In this document: one piece after another, positions 1 through 6,192 of the stretch
Layout: every line of letters begins with the position of its first letter
How positions within the stretch are numbered: position 1 is the first letter of the stretch
NCBI GenBank assembly: GCA_934167135.1
Contig: CAKPKI010000095.1
Coordinates: 1 to 6,359 of the forward strand
Direction of reading: 5' to 3'
Source of the DNA: an uncultured Clostridia bacterium
GTDB taxonomy: Bacteria > Bacillota > Clostridia > TANB77 > CAG-508
DNA length: 6,359 bases
Translations under genes and position numbers: made by a program
Notes under the pieces: generated by a model
Databases searched by the model: none
Told to the model about the DNA's origin: nothing
Seen by the model: only the letters and a program-made list of their open reading frames with translations

Positions 1-231
1 AAAATGATCAAAAGCAGCATGCTGACCAATCCCTTTGAAAAGTTCGAGAGAAAGAGATTTATGTACTACTCGAAGGATCTGGGAGTAATCTCGCTGAATC
101 ATGCGTTGTTGGCGAAGATGAGTGAGGGGGATTGGGAGAGAGTGAAAGGGCAGATGAGGGAAGATTTGGAGAGGTACTATAAAGAAGGTAAAGGAATAAG
201 TGGAGGTGAAAATCATGCCACGAATTTTTGA
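1..231 (+). CDS. 3' end of an unrecognised protein (5' partial)
   Basis: The frame is open to the left edge, so the ATG at 4 is probably internal and only the last ~76 codons are visible. I do not recognise the family. The visible part is hydrophilic and probably helical, with a basic-aromatic patch (FEKFERKRFMYY) followed by a conserved-looking helical stretch ending in REDLERYYKE. There are no membrane segments. The last dozen residues (GISGGENHATNF) look unlike a conserved C-terminus, because they are encoded by the ribosome binding site and first codons of the next gene. The frame overlaps hamA by 17 nt, so the two may be translationally coupled. Base composition (about 44% G+C over 1-180) is clearly higher than in the genes that follow. 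The original stop may have been replaced when the A+T-rich cassette arrived. That the frame is real coding sequence is fairly likely; its function is unknown. Confidence 0.6.
   Translation, partial: KMIKSSMLTNPFEKFERKRFMYYSKDLGVISLNHALLAKMSEGDWERVKGQMREDLERYYKEGKGISGGENHATNF
202..208 (+). promoter_or_regulatory. Ribosome binding site that fixes the hamA start
   Basis: GGAGGTG lies 6 nt before the ATG at 215. A longer reading of the same frame would begin at GTG 200, but that codon lies at the edge of this Shine-Dalgarno sequence and has no comparable site of its own. The ATG at 215 is therefore the preferred start, giving a protein starting MPRIFDKK. The site sits inside the 3' end of the preceding reading frame, so hamA is probably read from an upstream transcript. 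Confidence 0.85.
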
Positions 232-1150
232 TAAGAAAAATGTTATTTTATTAAAAGTAGATGAAGCAGATTTAAGTTCATTTTTGATTGACACAGATAT
301 TGGTGACGACGGTATCAGCAGATATATGCTAGAAGATTTTGCTAGGGTTGTAATGGAAGTTATTCCAGAATATGTATATGCAAATTATCAGAATCAAGGA
401 ATAACCGCTTTAAATGCGGTTGATAAACTTCGTGAAGCTGCACATAGCATATACAAAATAAAAGAATTTGATTTAATGCGGCAATATTATCTAAACGGTG
501 ATTTACAGGCAAAAGAGGAATTGGATAATTCTACTTATAAAAATCGCGGCGAATTTGGTGAATTAATCTTGCATTTATTGTTGCGTGACTTTAAGGAGAC
601 AATTCCACTGATTTCAAAAGTATATTTTAAAGATTCTTCAGGAGTTCCAGCACATGGATTTGATATTGTGCATATTTCTCCGGATAAAAAGGAACTATGG
701 TTAGGTGAAAGTAAATTTTATACAAATGGTAAAAATGGAATAAAAGAATTATTGAAAGATTTAGATGAGCATTTTAAAAAGGAATATTTGGAAGAACAAT
801 TTATAATCATTAAAAAAAATCTTGAATGCAATGAGATTCCGCAAAGACAACAATGGATAAAAGAATTATCACAATGTACTAAGTTAAGCGACAAGTTAAA
901 TATGATAAATATTCCCATGCTATGTACATATGAACATGATATATATGAGAAATTTGCTGATGTTAATATCCCAGAGGCTATAAATTATCATGAATTAAAT
1001 GTGAGAGAATTAAAAAGTTATTTTGATACAGAAAATAAACATCCATTAAAAGCAAGGTTGAACGTTATTTTATTTTTATTTCCTGTAAAAAGCAAAAGGG
1101 AATTGATTACTCTGCTGCATGAAAAATTATGGCATATGCAAAATTTATAG
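215..1150 (+). CDS. hamA: HamA, Hachiman nuclease effector (DUF1837 family)
   Basis: The 311-residue protein matches the DUF1837/HamA pattern. Its central nuclease core resembles the PD-(D/E)xK fold. In order it shows GEFGE (residues 112-116; E113 and E116), AHGFD with D150, and LGESKFY with the E-x-K pair E165 and K167, which should bind metal and cleave DNA. A helical N-terminal part (1-105) precedes the core and a helical C-terminal part (180-311) follows it. There is no signal peptide or membrane segment, so it should be cytoplasmic. In published work on Hachiman, HamA is held by the helicase HamB and, once activated, degrades DNA without strong sequence preference, blocking phage spread at the cell's expense. 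All core residues look intact, so the gene should be functional. hamB follows after 12 nt, with its ribosome binding site overlapping the hamA stop codon, so the two are one transcriptional unit. The family call rests on the motif pattern plus the partner gene. Confidence 0.88.
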   Translation: MPRIFDKKNVILLKVDEADLSSFLIDTDIGDDGISRYMLEDFARVVMEVIPEYVYANYQNQGITALNAVDKLREAAHSIYKIKEFDLMRQYYLNGDLQAKEELDNSTYKNRGEFGELILHLLLRDFKETIPLISKVYFKDSSGVPAHGFDIVHISPDKKELWLGESKFYTNGKNGIKELLKDLDEHFKKEYLEEQFIIIKKNLECNEIPQRQQWIKELSQCTKLSDKLNMINIPMLCTYEHDIYEKFADVNIPEAINYHELNVRELKSYFDTENKHPLKARLNVILFLFPVKSKRELITLLHEKLWHMQNL

Positions 1151-1162
1151 AGGATAGATATT

Positions 1163-3370
1163 ATGAATAGTATATTTGAAATAACAGAAGCTACTAATGA
1201 AATTTCTTACGATGAAAGCTTCAACATGGCATTAAGTTGTTCAAGATTGATTTTAAGTGATAAGGAAGAAGATTTGATTCTAGCTCGTAAGATAATTATT
1301 CGTATGCTTAGTGTGCTACAAAAACTACCTAAAGAAACATATGATATATGGGGTGATTTAGTAGAGGCGGTGGGATTTTACCCTTATTTGGAAAAAAACA
1401 AAGAGATATTTCAACAAAAATCACTTTCTGATGAAATACGGATGCAGAGCTATAAATCGGATTATTTAGATGGCAAGTACATGCATATTAAACAGAAAGA
1501 ATTATTTGATATACTAAAGAAGGGTAAAAATGTTGTCGCGAGTGCGCCTACTAGTTTTGGAAAAAGTTTGCTTATAGAAGAAATTGTTGCTTCAAAAATT
1601 TATAATAATATAGTTATTATTCAACCAACATTGGCATTGTTAGACGAAACTAGAATAAAGCTAAGGAAATATAAAGACAATTACAAAATAATAGTTAGAA
1701 CATCACAAGAGTATTCTCAGGAAAAAGGAAATTTGTTTTTATTGACAGCAGAGCGTGTGATGGAATATGAGGAATTTCCTAATATTGACTTATTAATTAT
1801 TGACGAATTTTATAAACTTAGCTTAAAAAGAAGAGATGAGCGATCTAGTATACTTAATAATGCTTTTTTAAGAATTGTCAGTAAATTTAATTCAAAGTTT
1901 TATCTTTTGGGTCCTAATATAGATGGAATTACAGAAGGATTTGCAGAAAAATATAATGCGATATTTTATAAATCATCGTATTCATTAGTTGAGTGTAATG
2001 TTATAGATAAAAGTAACCAACTTGGACGAAATTTATCTAAATCAGAGTATGAAAGTAGAAAAACACAATTGTTGTGTGAACTATTGTATGAATTGAAGGA
2101 TGAGCAAACTTTGATTTACTTTTCAAGCCCTGCGCGGGCAAGAAAATATGCTGATATTTATTGCAAATATTTATGCGATAGAGATGCAATAGAAGGAGAA
2201 GAGTTACCATTGGTGACTTGGATAAAAGAAAATATATCTGAGCGTTGGGGGCTAATAAAGGAATTAAATAATGGAATAGCAATTCATGATGGTTCCTTAC
2301 AAAAGCATATTGGGGCAGCTATAATAGATTATTTTAATCATGGAAAAATTAAATATATATTTTGTACATCAACAATTATAGAAGGCGTTAATACAAGCGC
2401 AAAAAATGTGGTTATTTTTGATGAAAAGAAGGGACCCAATGAGCTAGATTTTTTCGATTATTGTAATATAAAAGGTCGGTCTGGAAGAATGATGGAACAC
2501 TATGTTGGACGAGTATATAACTTCATTTCTGTGCCACAAGAGGAGAAGATAATAGTTGATATTCCTTTTTTTGAACAAAAAAAGGAACTAATAACAGACG
2601 AGATTTTGGTCAATATACCACAAAAAGATGTAAAAGAAGAGGTACGAGAGCGGTATAATGAAATATATCAAATTCCAGGGGAACTTTTAAGTATAATAAA
2701 AAAGAATGGAATATCGGTTGATAGTCAAATGAATATTTATTATGCACTTGAAAGAGATATTCAAAATGGACATTATAATGATATTGCATGGACTCAGATT
2801 CCAGAATATAATAAAATGATTTATATTCTTAAATTGGCAGAAAATAATACATTTAGTTTTGAAAATAGTAAGGGAATATTATCAGTAGAGCAACTGGCTG
2901 TATACTTAAATATGTATAGAACTAATGGTAATATGACAAGAATAATTGAATCATTGTATAATTACAAGAAGAGTAAAGTAAAAAAATTAACATTAGAAAG
3001 GGATTCTAATTATTATAATCAGGCTATTGAAGAAGCGTTTCATATCTATAGACATTGGTTTCAATTTATTGTGCCCAAAGCATTCCGAGTTGTAGATAGT
3101 TTGCAAAGATATGTATGTGAAAAACAGGGGAAAAAAGCAGGATCATATAGTTATTTTGTACATCAGCTCGAAAATGATTTTGTACAGGAAAATCTATCAA
3201 TTTTATTGGAATATGGATTACCACGTAGTTTGGTACAAAAGTTGGCGAATTTTATGCCGGAAAATTTATCAGAAGAGGATGTGCTGAACTATATTGTTAA
3301 AAATCAAACACATATTTTACTGATGTTGACACCATATGAAAGAGAACGGTTATGTGCAAGTATTTTATAG
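1163..3370 (+). CDS. hamB: HamB, Hachiman superfamily 2 helicase
   Basis: The 735-residue protein is a superfamily 2 helicase with a full motif set. Motif I is APTSFGKS (128-135, K134), motif Ia is QPTLALLDETR (154-164) and motif II is DEFYK (214-218), so DEFY replaces the usual DEAD/DExH. A motif III-like LLGPN is at 248-252, motif IV is LIYFSSP (317-323), motif V is TSTIIEGVN (402-410) and motif VI is GRSGR (438-442, arginine fingers R439/R442). Residues ~1-100 are a helical N-terminal extension and ~480-735 a long helical C-terminal region with no catalytic motif that I recognise. In Hachiman, HamB senses aberrant DNA, translocates with ATP, and controls the HamA nuclease. The start ATG is preceded by AGAGGA (1149-1154), which overlaps the hamA stop. 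No frameshift or missing ATPase residue is visible. The pairing with a DUF1837 gene makes the system-level call much stronger than the helicase alone would. Confidence 0.88.
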   Translation: MNSIFEITEATNEISYDESFNMALSCSRLILSDKEEDLILARKIIIRMLSVLQKLPKETYDIWGDLVEAVGFYPYLEKNKEIFQQKSLSDEIRMQSYKSDYLDGKYMHIKQKELFDILKKGKNVVASAPTSFGKSLLIEEIVASKIYNNIVIIQPTLALLDETRIKLRKYKDNYKIIVRTSQEYSQEKGNLFLLTAERVMEYEEFPNIDLLIIDEFYKLSLKRRDERSSILNNAFLRIVSKFNSKFYLLGPNIDGITEGFAEKYNAIFYKSSYSLVECNVIDKSNQLGRNLSKSEYESRKTQLLCELLYELKDEQTLIYFSSPARARKYADIYCKYLCDRDAIEGEELPLVTWIKENISERWGLIKELNNGIAIHDGSLQKHIGAAIIDYFNHGKIKYIFCTSTIIEGVNTSAKNVVIFDEKKGPNELDFFDYCNIKGRSGRMMEHYVGRVYNFISVPQEEKIIVDIPFFEQKKELITDEILVNIPQKDVKEEVRERYNEIYQIPGELLSIIKKNGISVDSQMNIYYALERDIQNGHYNDIAWTQIPEYNKMIYILKLAENNTFSFENSKGILSVEQLAVYLNMYRTNGNMTRIIESLYNYKKSKVKKLTLERDSNYYNQAIEEAFHIYRHWFQFIVPKAFRVVDSLQRYVCEKQGKKAGSYSYFVHQLENDFVQENLSILLEYGLPRSLVQKLANFMPENLSEEDVLNYIVKNQTHILLMLTPYERERLCASIL

Positions 3371-3502
3371 GTATGAAATAGCTAAAGCGTATAAGAGGAA
3401 TGGATTAATGTAAAACTGAAAATATCTGTTGTATAAGCAGCACTTATTAAGAACATTGTCAGAAGATGCATAAATATAATAAAAAGAAAAGAGGATAAGA
3501 AA

Positions 3503-4684
3503 ATGAAGGTAATGTCAATAATTTATGATGAAAGAATTAATAGTTGGAACCTATATATCGAAACAACATTCGGAGAATATCTGAAATTTGCACCTGACAT
3601 TATAACAAATAACGACTTACAAAGAAAACGAGTTAAAACATCAAAATCGGTGTATTCATTATTGAAAAATGATTTAAAAAGTGGATGTGTTATGCCGCCT
3701 TTGGTTTTAGCAATTACAGGTGAAAAAGTAATAGACCCATCTAAAGGGAAAGAAGAAATTGCAGATGATATTTCAAATACTGTTTTAAAATATAGTAATA
3801 ATGTATTAATTCTTGATGGACTTCAAAGAACTTATACTCTAATAGATGCAGCTACAGAATTGGAACAGGAGGGAAAGGACAAATTAAATAATTTTTTAAA
3901 TTATCAATTAAGATTGGAGATTTATATTGAGATAAATAAATTTGGTGTTTTATATCGAATGTTAACTTTAAACACTGGACAAACACCTATGGCAGCACGG
4001 CATCAGTTAGAAATGTTATATAGAGATCTGCTAAATACAAATGTTGAAGGAATAAAATTAATTACAGATGTAGAGGGAAAAGCGGATCCTGAAGATAATG
4101 AATTTGTTTTTAAAAACGTAATAGATGGTTTTAATTCATATATGAATAGAAGCGAATTGCCATTAGACAGACAAGACATATTGGATAATATACAAATGTT
4201 AGAAAATATGTCTAATGAAGATGTGACGAATGATATTTTTAAAGAATTTTTACAAGTTTATGTGAAAGTATTTAATAGATTGTGTGAAATAAGTGGAACA
4301 TATATATTGACTGAGGAAGATCAGAATGTGTATGAGATAAGTAATTCACCATTTGGCAGAAAAGTTAGTAAGGTATTTTCTATGTCTCAAGCAATGACAG
4401 GATTTGGAGCAGCTCTTGGAAAAATGAAAGATAATGGAATAATACAAACAATTGATGAAATCGAGGAAGATCTGAAGGATTTGCATGCGAATAACAATGA
4501 CTGGTTTTTAGAACTACTTGTGAAATTTGATAAGATAAAAGAGTCGTCCAAAAAAATAGGAAATGCTCAAAGAATGTTTATGCAATATTTCTTTAGAGAA
4601 TTATTTAATAAATATGGTGATTCATATTTAGATCTTATGAAAGCAGTGAAAAATGGATATCAAAAATATTATAGTCAGGTATAA
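3503..4684 (+). CDS. ParB/DGQHR/DUF262-like protein with a DGLQRT motif
   Basis: The protein has 393 residues. Residues ~60-175 show the layout of ParB/Srx-fold proteins of the DGQHR (DndB-like) and DUF262 groups: a PPLVLAI strand at about 70, the signature ILDGLQRT (D105-T110), then LTLNTGQTPMAARHQ (154-168), which recalls the 'F..iN.gq' segment after the signature in those families. The signature deviates (DGLQRT rather than DGQHR or DGQQR) but keeps D105, G106, Q108 and R109. The C-terminal half (180-393) is mostly helical. I see no HNH (DUF1524-like) motif, which DUF262 proteins often carry, so nuclease activity of its own is doubtful. Related folds bind or hydrolyse nucleotides, or act in DNA modification and restriction. 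The start has AGAGG (3490-3494) 8 nt upstream. The next gene begins 3 nt after the stop, so the two are surely co-translated. Family assignment is moderate; the exact function is unknown. Confidence 0.6.
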   Translation: MKVMSIIYDERINSWNLYIETTFGEYLKFAPDIITNNDLQRKRVKTSKSVYSLLKNDLKSGCVMPPLVLAITGEKVIDPSKGKEEIADDISNTVLKYSNNVLILDGLQRTYTLIDAATELEQEGKDKLNNFLNYQLRLEIYIEINKFGVLYRMLTLNTGQTPMAARHQLEMLYRDLLNTNVEGIKLITDVEGKADPEDNEFVFKNVIDGFNSYMNRSELPLDRQDILDNIQMLENMSNEDVTNDIFKEFLQVYVKVFNRLCEISGTYILTEEDQNVYEISNSPFGRKVSKVFSMSQAMTGFGAALGKMKDNGIIQTIDEIEEDLKDLHANNNDWFLELLVKFDKIKESSKKIGNAQRMFMQYFFRELFNKYGDSYLDLMKAVKNGYQKYYSQV

Positions 4685-4687
4685 CAT

Positions 4688-5776
4688 ATGAATATAAAAA
4701 TTAAAGATATGAAAGAATGCTGTAAGGAATTTAGATATAATAAAGAAGATGGAAATTTCGAATTGCTAGATGCTAGGGGAGAAGTATTAGAAATAATTAA
4801 TTTAGAGTTAAGTCTGGATGACGAATATGCACCTGAAAATTTTGAACTAAGAGTTTTACACAACAATAGAGATGATTGTACGGAGGAAAGTATATATCAA
4901 GTATATGTAGATAAACAGCGAATAGGATGGATTTTTCCAATCCAAGCTTTATGTTCTAAAGAACACAATTATGCGCAAAATAATTTTTTTTTAAAATATG
5001 CATATGTAGCATGGTGGAATTTGTTAAATATGTGTGACATAGAAGTAGAGTCATTGGATGGATTCGATTTACTGAGTATGTTTACAGAGGATACAAATTT
5101 TCTTGTTTTAGATAAGGATAATTGTCGTAAGATTAAAGATTTCTCATATGATAAATATATTGTGAGCCTATTTTTCAATGGTTACGCGGAAACGGGAACA
5201 GGGAATTCTTTTGCACAGGCGGTACCTCATGATAAGACAATGAAACTTCAACGGCAATCAGAAGCGTTGGATGACGTGCCTTACATTACTGAATTGTTTA
5301 AAAAGCAAATACCAAACGAAGTAAACCCAATAAGTCGATTTTATATATACTATCAAATTATTGAAATATTAATTTCAAAAGTTTTTAATGATTTATTTGC
5401 AAAGTTTGTGGATGATTTACAAAAAGACACAGGGGATTTGTTTGAAAAAAGAGAAGAACTGACCGAATATGCAAATGAAAAATACAGAGTTAAACGTTTA
5501 TGCAATGAGTATTGTAGGATAGATACAGCATTGAAAAATGAATTAGATTATAAATGTAAAATGTTTCTATCGAATATTGATAGAAGAAGTGGAAACGGTA
5601 TGCATGATAATCTGTATTTGGTGAGGTGCTTAATTGTACATAGAATGTATATTCTTGATGAATCGGCAAAAAAAAAATTAGAAGAAATTGATGATTTATT
5701 TTTAGATCTTATCATTCAAATGATAAACAGTTTTAGGTATCATCCAATTGAATTATCTGAAGTAAAAATAGGATAA
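4688..5776 (+). CDS. Protein with C-terminal HEPN-like domain, candidate RNase
   Basis: The protein has 362 residues. Residues ~1-200 form a mixed alpha/beta region that I do not recognise, with aromatic stretches (KYAYVAWWNLLN). Residues ~205-350 look like a HEPN domain of the Apea-like or MAE_28990-like sort. A helix SRFYIYYQIIEIL (216-228, E226) precedes a charged helical region, and then YLVRCLIVHRMYI gives the R-x4-H motif with R313 and H318. A last helix runs EEIDDLFLDLIIQMI. In HEPN toxins this arginine-histidine pair cuts RNA. The residue after R is C314 where N, H or D is common, so activity is plausible but unproven. The start is 3 nt after the preceding stop, with only a weak AGGT (4677-4680) upstream, consistent with translational coupling. 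Homopolymer runs of T9 (4984-4992) and A10 (5668-5677) lie in the frame. The likely role is an RNA-cutting effector checked by its partner; this is inferred from domain and operon. Confidence 0.6.
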   Translation: MNIKIKDMKECCKEFRYNKEDGNFELLDARGEVLEIINLELSLDDEYAPENFELRVLHNNRDDCTEESIYQVYVDKQRIGWIFPIQALCSKEHNYAQNNFFLKYAYVAWWNLLNMCDIEVESLDGFDLLSMFTEDTNFLVLDKDNCRKIKDFSYDKYIVSLFFNGYAETGTGNSFAQAVPHDKTMKLQRQSEALDDVPYITELFKKQIPNEVNPISRFYIYYQIIEILISKVFNDLFAKFVDDLQKDTGDLFEKREELTEYANEKYRVKRLCNEYCRIDTALKNELDYKCKMFLSNIDRRSGNGMHDNLYLVRCLIVHRMYILDESAKKKLEEIDDLFLDLIIQMINSFRYHPIELSEVKIG

Positions 5777-5790
5777 GAGATAAGGTCTAA

Positions 5791-5994
5791 GGAGACAAGC
5801 AAGTCTCATTTACTATCATTAGAAAGTTTAAACAATGGGTAAATAATCAAGAAACACCAAAAAACAGGGGAGTTAGTAAATATTATTATAGTATATACAG
5901 TGTTTACGTAGCCCGGTATGATTATTCACAGCAGGCAATAGATTTTACCTTTAATGAGATTAAAAAGGCATCAGATACAATAATTGAAGATTAA
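5791..5994 (+). pseudogene. Open frame without a start codon, possible 3' gene remnant
   Basis: Between the in-frame TAA at 5788-5790 and the TAA at 5992-5994 lie 67 sense codons that read like protein. They contain RKFKQWVNNQ, then YYYSIYSVYVARYDYSQQA, then FNEIKKASDTIIED at the end. There is no ATG, GTG, TTG or CTG in the frame and no plausible ribosome binding site, so it cannot be expressed as a normal gene. It is not in frame with the HEPN-like gene and so is not a read-through tail. The sense-like composition and helical C-terminus suggest the last part of a gene whose 5' end was deleted, perhaps when the cassette was assembled. I do not recognise the family. Chance openness is the alternative, since 67 codons is not long for A+T-rich DNA. 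Confidence 0.35.
5792..5807 (+). terminator. Small hairpin after the HEPN-like gene, weak terminator candidate
   Basis: GAGAC (5792-5796) and GTCTC (5803-5807) can form a 5-bp stem with a 6-nt loop, 16 nt after the stop at 5776. The following bases (ATTTACTATCATT) are A+T-rich but lack a continuous U-run, so this is at best a weak intrinsic terminator. It is the only stem near the operon end on this strand. Confidence 0.3.
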
Positions 5995-6004
5995 AAGACA
6001 AAAT

Positions 6005-6094
6005 AAAAAAGTCAACCCCAGGAGTAAAGGATTCTAAGTGAAAATTCACCTACTCCCATTCGGGAACCCAGATTTTATCCGTCACAAGTTGACT
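6005..6094 (-). ncRNA. Small structured RNA of about 90 nt with own promoter and terminator
   Basis: The predicted transcript starts at 6094 and ends in the U-run at 6010-6005. Its first seven nucleotides, AGUCAAC (6094-6088), pair perfectly with GUUGACU (6016-6010), which is followed directly by the rest of the U-run. One 7-bp stem therefore closes the whole RNA and also makes the intrinsic terminator. Inside, UAGGUGA (6052-6046) pairs with UCACUUA (6041-6035) around an AUUU loop with one G-U pair. GGAG (6056-6053) can pair with CUCC (6024-6021), and CCC-GAAU-GGG (6064-6055) can form a small hairpin. I see no open frame or ribosome binding site, and it does not fold as a tRNA. It is transcribed toward the HEPN-like gene and divergently from the helicase gene at 6193. 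Its role is unknown: a regulator, an RNA partner or antitoxin, or an antisense RNA are all possible. The gene structure is well supported; the function is not. Confidence 0.72.
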
Positions 6095-6100
6095 ACAATT

Positions 6101-6129
6101 ACTATATGCAATATGCTCTGATTTGTCAA
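6101..6129 (-). promoter_or_regulatory. Sigma-A type promoter of the minus-strand small RNA
   Basis: On the minus strand the -35 box is TTGACA (6129-6124, perfect consensus) and the -10 box is TATAGT (6106-6101, five of six), with a spacer of exactly 17 nt (6123-6107). Counting from the -10 box puts +1 at 6094, which is exactly the first base of the RNA's closing stem. This agreement of two independent signals makes chance unlikely. Confidence 0.8.
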
Positions 6130-6192
6130 AAGGAACGAATTAAAGAATACATTTTTACACGCAGATAAAAGAAGTTGATTACGGAGTATACC

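Noticed and set aside
200..214. Longer hamA reading from GTG at 200
   Set aside because: The GTG sits at the edge of the GGAGGTG ribosome binding site that serves ATG 215, and has no good site of its own.
718..918. Minus-strand open frame opposite hamA
   Set aside because: It lies fully inside an intact, motif-supported gene, is rich in cysteine, serine and phenylalanine as antisense shadows are, and has no independent support.
2037..2282. Minus-strand open frame opposite hamB
   Set aside because: It is antisense to the helicase between motifs IV and V, with no ribosome binding site or recognisable domain.
3433..3447. ATAAG/CTTAT hairpin between hamB and the next gene
   Set aside because: The 5-bp A+T-rich stem has no U-run, so it is not a convincing terminator. 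The 132-nt gap otherwise holds only two- or three-codon frames.
3475..3480. Perfect TATAAT before the DGLQRT gene, with TTGTCA at 3456-3461
   Set aside because: The spacing is only 13 nt, and at 16-18 nt there is no -35 match. A weak promoter is possible, but the pair does not qualify as one.
4675..5178. Two minus-strand open frames (4675-4866 and 4969-5178) opposite the HEPN-like gene
   Set aside because: Both are short antisense shadows of a coupled plus-strand gene and have no family resemblance.
6005..6094. tRNA, CRISPR repeat or transposon end as explanation for the structured block
   Set aside because: There is no T-arm or anticodon arm pattern, no repeated unit, no transposase and no flanking target duplication. 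The promoter and U-run geometry fit a small RNA gene better.
6123..6152. Plus-strand TTGTCA as a -35 box for the helicase gene
   Set aside because: No acceptable -10 box at 16-18 nt, and the bases are better explained as the complement of the minus-strand TTGACA.
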